DNA of 49,394 bases, taken from an uncultured beta proteobacterium (lineage in GTDB: Bacteria > Pseudomonadota > Gammaproteobacteria > Burkholderiales > Burkholderiaceae_C). The number at the start of each line of letters is the position of its first letter. Positions within the stretch are counted from its first letter, which is position 1. The notes under the pieces were generated by a model. The model had not been told where the DNA came from. It did not search any database and was given only the letters and a program-made list of their open reading frames with translations. Below, one piece after another: positions 42,114 to 49,394 of this stretch. Where the stretch lies: positions 1 to 49,394 of the forward strand of contig CAIPGC010000006.1 in the NCBI GenBank assembly GCA_903864505.1, read 5' to 3'. The position numbers and the translations under genes are program-made.

Positions 42114-43895
42114 CTATTTTCCGTGGCTCCCAGCACTCTTTGTCACCAACCACTCCTTGCGGAACAGCCACTGCTGCGGGTACCACAGATTGGTCAGCGT
42201 CACCTCACCACTCTTGTGGCGGCTCTTGACGTGCCAACGCCATCCCAACAGGGTGCATTGGGGAAGGCACGAGGGCTGAAACTGGTCCAAACGGTCCTGG
42301 TACCAGACTGCCGCGTCAAACTGGTTTAGCAGGTAGGGTAGCCGCTCTGCGCCCGGCATGTCGGGGCTGAACGCGCCGGTGTTGCGGCCTTCGGCGTCGT
42401 AGGGAACCAGATGGTTACCTGGCAGCACAAATTCGTAGCGTTCGTACTGGCCCGGAAAACCATTGGGCACGGCAATGCGCTGGCCCTGCATATGGCGGAG
42501 CACCGCCGTGCTGTAACCCGCCTCAGGTGTGCTCAGTGGTGCGACCATGCAGCCAAACGCCGCGTATACCGCCAGGCAGGCGCACAGGGTCGCAGCGCGG
42601 CACCGTTCCTTGGAATGAAAACCGGCTGCAACGCACGTCAAACCTGCACAGGCAGCTATCAAAGTCATAGTAGTCTGAGCGGTGTTTGCCATCTGTAAAT
42701 CACCCATAACCCAGGCCACGCGCGCCAGCATCACCAGCGCAGGGGCCAGCACGGCCAGCGTGAGCCAGAACCAGATGCGCCCCAACCGGTCCCAGTCAAG
42801 CGCCATCAGCATGGCCAGTGCCGGCATTGCGGGAATGACGTAACGTGCCTCGCGCTGGCTGGGAATGCTGAACGCCACCAACCACACCACCAGCCACACC
42901 AGCAGCACCCGCTGCGGTGCACCCAGAGTTGCGTAGGTCGGGAGCCGCCACGCCCCGCGCAGGCTGGACAGCAGAAAACCCAGGACGGTGAAAACGAGCA
43001 GCCCCGCGTTGATGGGGTAAGCGAACAACTGCGTCCACAGTGGGTAGTCGCCGAAAAAGGCCGCGTGCCAGTAGCCCTGTTTACCCGAGAGCTTGCCTGC
43101 GTTCTCGCCCACCACAAATTCGCGCCACACGGCGCCCGGGTCGGGGTCCAGCACAAACCACAGGCCAAAAACACCCAGGGCCAGCAGCGCGCTCCAGGTC
43201 AGTCCTGCGCTGGTTCTCAGTGTGCTGCGCCAGTTCCAGGCAGGTGTGGTCCACAGCAGTGCCAGCCACAGGGTTGCGCTGGCCGGTGCCAGCAGCGCAA
43301 ATGATTTGTAGGCCATGCCGATGCCCATGCTCATGCCCATGAGCGTGTAGACGCCAAGGCCCGCCTCTGGCGGAATGTCAGCCCGCGCCGGGTGTGGCAG
43401 ACGCAGCCACAGCAGCCAGAACAGGGGCAGGGCAAACCAGAAGGTTTCTGGCGCAGAGGTCAGATAGACGCGGCCATAGCGAAAGGTGGAGAAGAACAGC
43501 AAGTACAGGGCTGCAGCGATGCAGGCGCTGCGCAGGCGCCCACTGATGCGCAAGGTGAGCCAGGCCAGCAGCGCCGTGGTCATAAAGGTATAGGCCACGC
43601 TGGGCAGGCGCAGCGCCAGCAGCGACCACTGCTGTCCCCAGTCGCCCGCAAGCACGGCCTGCCAGAACAGCAGGGGTGGCTTGGTGTTGCGCATGTTGGC
43701 AAGGTCCGATACCAAGGGAAGCCAGTGCCCGGACTGTGCCGTCAGGCGGGCGATGTGGATGTACACCATCTCGTCGCCGTTGGTGGGCGCGTAGGGGCTG
43801 CCCAGGCCGAACAGATACACCGCAGCGGCTCCCAGCACCAGCGCCAGCCAAAACCAGGGAACAGCAGTGCGTGCGCAGGGGGGATGGTCGGCCAT
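42114..43895 (-). CDS. Glycosyltransferase family 39 / ArnT-like membrane glycosyltransferase
   Basis: YAPTNGDEMVYIHIARLTAQSGHWLPLVSDLANMRNTKPPLLFW; multiple TM segments. Confidence 0.85.
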   Translation of the reverse strand: MADHPPCARTAVPWFWLALVLGAAAVYLFGLGSPYAPTNGDEMVYIHIARLTAQSGHWLPLVSDLANMRNTKPPLLFWQAVLAGDWGQQWSLLALRLPSVAYTFMTTALLAWLTLRISGRLRSACIAAALYLLFFSTFRYGRVYLTSAPETFWFALPLFWLLWLRLPHPARADIPPEAGLGVYTLMGMSMGIGMAYKSFALLAPASATLWLALLWTTPAWNWRSTLRTSAGLTWSALLALGVFGLWFVLDPDPGAVWREFVVGENAGKLSGKQGYWHAAFFGDYPLWTQLFAYPINAGLLVFTVLGFLLSSLRGAWRLPTYATLGAPQRVLLVWLVVWLVAFSIPSQREARYVIPAMPALAMLMALDWDRLGRIWFWLTLAVLAPALVMLARVAWVMGDLQMANTAQTTMTLIAACAGLTCVAAGFHSKERCRAATLCACLAVYAAFGCMVAPLSTPEAGYSTAVLRHMQGQRIAVPNGFPGQYERYEFVLPGNHLVPYDAEGRNTGAFSPDMPGAERLPYLLNQFDAAVWYQDRLDQFQPSCLPQCTLLGWRWHVKSRHKSGEVTLTNLWYPQQWLFRKEWLVTKSAGSHGK

Positions 43896-43915
43896 GGCGC
43901 TATCCGTGCCGAAGG

Positions 43916-44410
43916 TTAATCCTGGTGGCGCTTGAAGGTCCAGCGGTCATTGGCAAGAAAGTTGCTGACACTTGCCGCAATGATGGCAATGACGTTGGCC
44001 ACGCGATAGTCCATGCTGCCCGACAGCAAAAGCGTCAGAACATACTGCAAGGAACTGCCAAAACCCGAGGCCGCTGCGTACTGGCCAAACTCCATTCCCA
44101 GCAGACGCAGGCTCAAATGGCCCTGTCCTTCTTCCGCTTCCAGGTTCTTGACCCGGTCCGACCAGGTCCACAAGCGGTTCCAGGTGAAGTTGTTGATGGT
44201 TGCCAGGGTGATGGCCAGCGCCAGCGAAAGGTAGGGTTTGTTGTAGCTGGCCTCCATCGCGTTGAACAGGTACTCATGGCCCAGGTGCAGCATGACCAGG
44301 TTTACCACCGTTCCACTGGCTCCGACGATGCCGAACTTGAGGTAGCGGTAGCGTTCAATCCAGCCCAACGCCCACAAAACTGCGCGTTGTAGCGCAGAGG
44401 TGGTGCTCAT
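43916..44410 (-). CDS. GtrA family membrane protein
   Basis: YLKFGIVGASGTVVNLVMLHLGHEYLF and NNFTWNRLWTWSDR. Confidence 0.88.
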   Translation of the reverse strand: MSTTSALQRAVLWALGWIERYRYLKFGIVGASGTVVNLVMLHLGHEYLFNAMEASYNKPYLSLALAITLATINNFTWNRLWTWSDRVKNLEAEEGQGHLSLRLLGMEFGQYAAASGFGSSLQYVLTLLLSGSMDYRVANVIAIIAASVSNFLANDRWTFKRHQD

Positions 44411-45645
44411 GCTGGAGTTGCGCTGCCATTGCGCAGAAAAGCCAGTGCCTGGACCAGCACCGGATCAGGCGCGATGCGCTTGAGACACTGGTTGTTTCCA
44501 TCGCAAAAAGTCATACGGTGGTTGTAGGCCGACAGACAGGGAGAACAGGCAATGCCGGACTCCAGCACGGCACTGCGAGATCCCAACGGGCCATAAAGTT
44601 TACCGGTTTCTGGACCAAAAAACACCATGGTCTGAATCGGTGTGAGTGTGGCGAAATGGCCGGGGCCGCCGTCATTGGTGATCAGCAGGTCCGCAGCATG
44701 AAACAACATCAGCAACTCCCGAATGCTGCGGGTGTAGCCGGTGAGGTTGACGCAGGCTGTGTCGTCAACCTTTTTCATCAAATCCTGGGCCAGCAAGGCA
44801 TCGTCTTTCAGGCCAATCAACCCCACTGCATAGCCGGCGGTACACAGACCCGTTGCCACACTCGCGTAGTGACCGACCGGCCAGGCCCTCTCAGGCAAGA
44901 TGCCGCCACCGGCATACATCAGTACCACTTTGCGCCCGGCAATGGTGGGGTGATCTGCCCGCACCTTGGCACGGTAGCCGTGCAACTCGTCTTCGGAAAA
45001 TTCTACCGAGAGCTCGGTCGTCTGCGGAATGGCGCGAATGGCGGCTGCCTTGTTGCGCGGCACGCTCCCGGCAGAATCAAGCGCATCCACCAGCGACAGA
45101 AATTGTTTGCTGATGTGCTGGTAGGGGTTGTAGGGAATGGCGTGGTTGATGAAACTGCCTCGGTATAAACCCTCCTGGGTGTGCGCCGTGAAGCCCGCCC
45201 GCACCGGTGCCCCACAGGCAAACGAGAGCAGGGCGCTGACGCGAGAAAAAAGCTCGCAATCGATCACTGCGTCCACACCCAGGCGATGCATCTTCTGGCT
45301 GACCCGCAGGATGTCCGACACGAGTGAGATACCCGAACTGTCGTCCAGCGTGTGCATGAACTCCGACTGCGTTAGTTGAAGCAGCTTGGAAACTTCCTGA
45401 TTCTTCTTGAGCTGCAGGATATGGATGTTGACCCCGGGGTAGGTACGGCGCAAGGCGGCAAACATGGGACCGGCCAGCACAATGCTGCCCATCTCCGAGA
45501 GCAGGATCACCAGAATGTGGCGTGGTTCCTTGCATGGTCCGACGCTTGCGCGAAAAAGGCGGGTGAACCGAACCCATGCAGACACCACACCGCAAAGAAG
45601 CTGGCCCGCCCAGCGATCAATGAAGCGTTGCGTCTGCAGTTTCAT
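44407..45645 (-). CDS. Glycosyltransferase family 9 (heptosyltransferase-like)
   Basis: ILVILLSEMGSIVLAGPMFAALRRTYPGVNIHIL, LLITNDGGPGHFATLTPIQTMVFFGPETGKLYGP. Confidence 0.85.
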   Translation of the reverse strand: MKLQTQRFIDRWAGQLLCGVVSAWVRFTRLFRASVGPCKEPRHILVILLSEMGSIVLAGPMFAALRRTYPGVNIHILQLKKNQEVSKLLQLTQSEFMHTLDDSSGISLVSDILRVSQKMHRLGVDAVIDCELFSRVSALLSFACGAPVRAGFTAHTQEGLYRGSFINHAIPYNPYQHISKQFLSLVDALDSAGSVPRNKAAAIRAIPQTTELSVEFSEDELHGYRAKVRADHPTIAGRKVVLMYAGGGILPERAWPVGHYASVATGLCTAGYAVGLIGLKDDALLAQDLMKKVDDTACVNLTGYTRSIRELLMLFHAADLLITNDGGPGHFATLTPIQTMVFFGPETGKLYGPLGSRSAVLESGIACSPCLSAYNHRMTFCDGNNQCLKRIAPDPVLVQALAFLRNGSATPA

Positions 45646-45656
45646 GCGTACCTGGC

Positions 45657-46838
45657 TTACAGTCCGGCCGCGGCCCGTAGCGCCTGGGCCTTGTCGGTGC
45701 GCTCCCAAGCAAATTCAGGCTCTTCGCGGCCAAAGTGTCCGTAGGCGGCTGTCTTTTCGTAGATCGGCCGCAGCAGGTTGAGCATCTGGATGATGCCTTT
45801 GGGGCGCAGATCAAAGTGCAGGTTTACCAGGGCGGCAATTTGGTCATCGGGGATTAGGCCGGTGCCTTCGGTATAGACGGTCACGTTCATGGGTTTGGCC
45901 ACGCCAATGGCGTAGGCCACCTGGATCTGGCACTGGCGTGCCAGTCCTGCTGCCACCACGTTTTTCGCGACATAACGTGCTGCATAGGCCGCGCTGCGGT
46001 CCACTTTGCTGGGGTCTTTACCCGAGAATGCGCCACCGCCATGGGGGCAGGCACCACCGTAGGTGTCCACAATAATCTTGCGCCCGGTCAGGCCGCAATC
46101 GCCTTGCGGGCCACCCACCACAAAGCGACCGGTCGGGTTGATCAGGTACTTGGTGTCGGCAGTCAGCCACTCCTTGGGCAGCACTGGCTTGATGATCTCT
46201 TCGCGAACCGCTTCGTAAAACGCATCGGTCATGCGGTTGCCAAGGCTCATTTCTGGGCTGTGCTGGCTGGACAGTACCACCGTGTCAATGCTGTGCGGCT
46301 TTCCGTCGACATAGCGCATGGTGACCTGGCTTTTCGCATCCGGGCGCAGGAAGGGCAGGCGACCATCCTTGCGCAGTTGGGCTTGACGCTCCACCAGGCG
46401 GTGCGCGTAATAAATGGGGGCCGGCATCAGTTCGGGCGTCTCGTTGCAGGCGTAACCAAACATCAGGCCTTGGTCGCCGGCACCCGTATTCAGGTGGTCA
46501 TCGGACGCGTGGTCCACACCCTGCGCAATGTCGTTGGACTGCTTGTCGTAGGCTACCAGGACGGCACAGCCCCTGTAGTCAATGCCGTAGTCGGTGTTGT
46601 CGTACCCGATGCGTTTGAGCGTGTTGCGCGCTACCTGAATGTAGTCCACGTGCGCGTTGGTGGTGATTTCACCCGCGAGCACGACCAGGCCGGTATTGCA
46701 CAGGGTTTCCGCAGCCACGCGGGATTTCGGGTCCTGCTCAAAAATTGCGTCAAGGATTGCGTCAGAGATCTGATCGGCGACCTTGTCAGGGTGGCCTTCA
46801 GAAACAGACTCGGATGTGAAAAGAAAATCGTTCGCCAT
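45657..46838 (-). CDS. metK: S-adenosylmethionine synthetase
   Basis: [71 protein letters not shown]. Confidence 0.97.
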   Translation of the reverse strand: MANDFLFTSESVSEGHPDKVADQISDAILDAIFEQDPKSRVAAETLCNTGLVVLAGEITTNAHVDYIQVARNTLKRIGYDNTDYGIDYRGCAVLVAYDKQSNDIAQGVDHASDDHLNTGAGDQGLMFGYACNETPELMPAPIYYAHRLVERQAQLRKDGRLPFLRPDAKSQVTMRYVDGKPHSIDTVVLSSQHSPEMSLGNRMTDAFYEAVREEIIKPVLPKEWLTADTKYLINPTGRFVVGGPQGDCGLTGRKIIVDTYGGACPHGGGAFSGKDPSKVDRSAAYAARYVAKNVVAAGLARQCQIQVAYAIGVAKPMNVTVYTEGTGLIPDDQIAALVNLHFDLRPKGIIQMLNLLRPIYEKTAAYGHFGREEPEFAWERTDKAQALRAAAGL

Positions 46839-46930
46839 AGTGTTAGCTCCAAAAATAAACATCAAGTCGCGTTGCTTGGGCTTTTGGGGCTCTAGCGAAC
46901 GCTTTAGCAGATTCCTCGTTGTGGACAAGG

Positions 46931-46964
46931 CACAATGGCAGGCTGTTGTTGCAAGCCCATTGTG
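46931..46964. other. Stem-loop in the metK/acyltransferase divergent intergenic region
   Basis: CACAATG-gca-GGCT-N9-AGCC-CATTGTG (7-bp and 4-bp paired segments with a 3-nt bulge). Confidence 0.5.
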
Positions 46965-47021
46965 TGCGTCGCCCTGCAAGTAGTTCCGTAACTCAGCGAC
47001 GCGCGAGATTTTATCCCAGTC

Positions 47022-47852
47022 ATGCCGCAGTTATTCAAATTGCTTTCCTTTCTGCCTTTGTGGCTATTGCACGGGGTGGGCTGGGCGCTGGGTTGGGCGG
47101 CATTCTTGGCATCGACCACTTACCGCAGACGGTTCCTTGCGAACGTGCATCAGGCGGGTTTGTCTCGTGGCGATTGGCTCGCGGCGGTTGGCTCGGCCGG
47201 GTGCTTGGTCGGCGAACTGCCACGTCTGTGGATGGGGCGCCCCGTTCCGGTGCTGTGGGACGGTGCGGAACATGTGGAGGCATCACTCCAGTTGGACCGG
47301 GGCATCATCTTCCTCACACCGCACCTGGGCTGCTTTGAAGTGACCGCCCAGGCCTATGCCGCACGCTACGGGGTTCACGCGCATCCCATGACGGTGCTGT
47401 TTCGGCCACCGCGGCAAAAATGGCTGGCACCTCTGGTGACTTCATCGCGTGCCCGGCCCGGTCTGCAGACGGCACCTACCACCTTGGCCGGCGTCAAGCA
47501 GATGATGAAGGCGCTCAAAGCCGGTCATTGCGTAGGCCTGCTGCCGGATCAGGTTCCACCTGTGTCGCTGGGCGTATGGGCACCATTCTTCGGCAGGAAT
47601 GCTTACACCATGACCCTGTCGACCCGTCTGGCGGCGCAGACTGGGGCTACCGTCCTGATTGCCTGGGGTGAGCGGCTACCCTGGGGCAAGGGCTTTACCG
47701 TACATGTGCGACCTCTGCTTGAGCCGCTGGCTTCGGATGTGCAAGTGGCGGCAGGGCAAATCAACGCCGCTATGGAGGCGCTGATACATGCGGCACCTGG
47801 CCAGTACCTGTGGGGGTATGCGCGCTACAAGACTCCGAGGGAGTTGGCGTGA
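47022..47852 (+). CDS. LpxL/HtrB-type lipid A acyltransferase family protein (first of tandem pair)
   Basis: [21 protein letters not shown] (HX4E), [20 protein letters not shown]. Confidence 0.88.
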   Translation: MPQLFKLLSFLPLWLLHGVGWALGWAAFLASTTYRRRFLANVHQAGLSRGDWLAAVGSAGCLVGELPRLWMGRPVPVLWDGAEHVEASLQLDRGIIFLTPHLGCFEVTAQAYAARYGVHAHPMTVLFRPPRQKWLAPLVTSSRARPGLQTAPTTLAGVKQMMKALKAGHCVGLLPDQVPPVSLGVWAPFFGRNAYTMTLSTRLAAQTGATVLIAWGERLPWGKGFTVHVRPLLEPLASDVQVAAGQINAAMEALIHAAPGQYLWGYARYKTPRELA

Positions 47853-48712
47853 CACGCTTTGGATTGGTGTTGATGCGGCTGATGGCCGTGTTGCCACTGC
47901 CCTGGGTGCGTGCGCTGGGTGTGCTGTTGGGGATAATGTTGTATGTTCTGGCCGCGTCCAGGCGCAAGGTGGTGTGGACCAATTTGCAACTTTGTTTTCC
48001 CAATCTGTCCCGCAGTCAGGTGCGCTCACTGGCCTTTCGGAGCGTAGTGTGTTTTGCGAAAAGCTGGCTGGACCGGGGATGGCTTTGGCACGGAACACCG
48101 CAGCTAACGAAGGGGCGCCTGCTGTTGACAGGGGCTGTGGAAGAACTGGCGGGCCAGGCGCCCACGGTGCTCTTTGCACCGCACTTTGTCGGGATGGATG
48201 CCGGGTGGACGGCACTGAGTCAGCAGGTGCCGCGGCACTTTTCAACCATCTACACCAACCAGGCCAACAAGATTGCAGATGGCTGGATATTGGCGGGGCG
48301 GAGCCGGTATGGCCGCACGAGCCTGTATGGCCGCATTTATGGGGTCAAGCCACTGATCGCCGGGCTGAAGCAGGGTGAGCCCCTGTATCTATTGCCGGAC
48401 ATGAACTTCGATCCAAAAGAATCTGTGTTTGTGCCGTTTTATGGTGTGCAAGCGGCCACGGTCCCCTCCCTTGCGCGCTTTGCGCGCTTGGGTCGAGCCA
48501 AAGTCGTTCCAGTGATTTCGCGCATGACCGCTGACGGATATGAGATACAGGTGTTGCCCGCGTGGAAAGACTACCCCAGCGGAGACCTGGTCGCCGACAC
48601 CGCCAGAATGAACCGGAGTCTGGAGAGCTATATCGACACGATGCCGGAGCAGTACTACTGGGTGCACAAGCGCTTCAAGGACCGACCCGAGGGCGAGACG
48701 GCACCTTACTGA
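47849..48712 (+). CDS. LpxL/HtrB-type lipid A acyltransferase family protein (second of tandem pair)
   Basis: GTG start overlapping previous stop; FAPHFVGMDAGWTAL (HX4D), YLLPDMNF, PEQYYWVHKRFKDRPEGE. Confidence 0.88.
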   Translation: MTRFGLVLMRLMAVLPLPWVRALGVLLGIMLYVLAASRRKVVWTNLQLCFPNLSRSQVRSLAFRSVVCFAKSWLDRGWLWHGTPQLTKGRLLLTGAVEELAGQAPTVLFAPHFVGMDAGWTALSQQVPRHFSTIYTNQANKIADGWILAGRSRYGRTSLYGRIYGVKPLIAGLKQGEPLYLLPDMNFDPKESVFVPFYGVQAATVPSLARFARLGRAKVVPVISRMTADGYEIQVLPAWKDYPSGDLVADTARMNRSLESYIDTMPEQYYWVHKRFKDRPEGETAPY

Positions 48713-49365
48713 GCGGGGGATGCTTGGTCCGGTTGGGTGGAGGCCACTTGTGGATGGGCCCACTTCCAGAGCAATTCGGCCACCTCGTCGATCCCCTTGC
48801 GTTTGGTGGCCGAAAACAGCATCACTTCGCCACCCCCCGCCTGCAACTTGGTAATCGACAGGATTTTGGTCGCCTCGCTTCGGGTCAGTTTGTCCGATTT
48901 GGTGAGAATGATCAGGAATTTCAGACCTTCCTGAACCCGAGGCCGAATAATGTCGAGCAATATCTCGTCAAGCTCCGTCAGACCATGGCGCGGGTCACAC
49001 ATCAGCACGATTCCCTTGAGGTTTTGCCGGGTAACCAGATAGTTTGCCATGACCTGTTGCCATCGAATTTTGTCCTGTTTTGGTACCGCCGCGTACCCGT
49101 AACCCGGCAGATCCGTGAGCACGGCATCGGTGATGCCTTGCTTGCCCAGGGCGAATAGATTGATATGTTGCGTTCGTCCGGGCTTTTTGGAGGCAAATGC
49201 CAATTGCTTTTGCTGCGTCAGGATGTTGATGCAGGTGGACTTGCCTGCGTTGGAGCGACCCACAAACGCGATTTCTGGCACGTCCAGCGCTGGCAAAAAG
49301 TGCAACTGCGGCGCGGTAGTGAGAAATTTGGCGGTATGAAGCCAGCCCAGGGCGATGGCGGACAA
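48706..49365 (-). CDS. engB: EngB/YihA ribosome-biogenesis GTPase
   Basis: IAFVGRSNAGKSTCINILT, KKPGRTQHINLF, DLPGYGYA, TKSDKL. Confidence 0.95.
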   Translation of the reverse strand: MSAIALGWLHTAKFLTTAPQLHFLPALDVPEIAFVGRSNAGKSTCINILTQQKQLAFASKKPGRTQHINLFALGKQGITDAVLTDLPGYGYAAVPKQDKIRWQQVMANYLVTRQNLKGIVLMCDPRHGLTELDEILLDIIRPRVQEGLKFLIILTKSDKLTRSEATKILSITKLQAGGGEVMLFSATKRKGIDEVAELLWKWAHPQVASTQPDQASPAQ

Positions 49366-49394
49366 AGTTTTCGCTCCGTTGGTGGGGTCCGATG

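Noticed and set aside
46041-46895. 284-aa plus-strand ORF antisense to metK
   Set aside because: Shadow ORF of the highly conserved metK gene.

Overview
GC-rich, gene-dense chromosomal window, probably from a Comamonadaceae-type betaproteobacterium (inferred from protein content; not tested). About 38 protein-coding genes are recognisable. They include a LigAB extradiol dioxygenase with dienoyl-CoA enzymes, a phasin, an orphan FliD-like protein, a degenerate HD-GYP protein, an MCP, a B12-dependent ribonucleotide reductase, a nitroreductase-hemerythrin fusion and a TPR-GGDEF protein. Further along are a Sel1/tandem CbxX-type AAA+ protein, imuA/imuB and (separately) dnaE2, a metal-transport cluster (DmeF, GDT1, P-type ATPase), RoxA-like cupin, GST, a PAS histidine-kinase-like protein, glutathione peroxidase, ppdK, LysE, HDOD and EamA. 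The right end has a sialidase-like/membrane-protein pair facing a GT39-GtrA-GT9 operon, then metK, two LpxL-type acyltransferases and engB. No rRNA, tRNA, CRISPR array, transposase or prophage was recognised. The points most worth a second look are: a roughly 55-bp dispersed repeat in five ungapped copies, three of them inside imuB and dnaE2; the Sel1-AAA-AAA protein behind a Fur-box-like palindrome; two unusual domain fusions (FadH-NTF2-like and nitroreductase-hemerythrin); a split mutasome cassette with LexA-like sites; a histidine kinase-like protein lacking its ATP-binding N-box; and a P-type ATPase with an altered M4 ion-binding motif. All calls come from reading the sequence; no database search was run.
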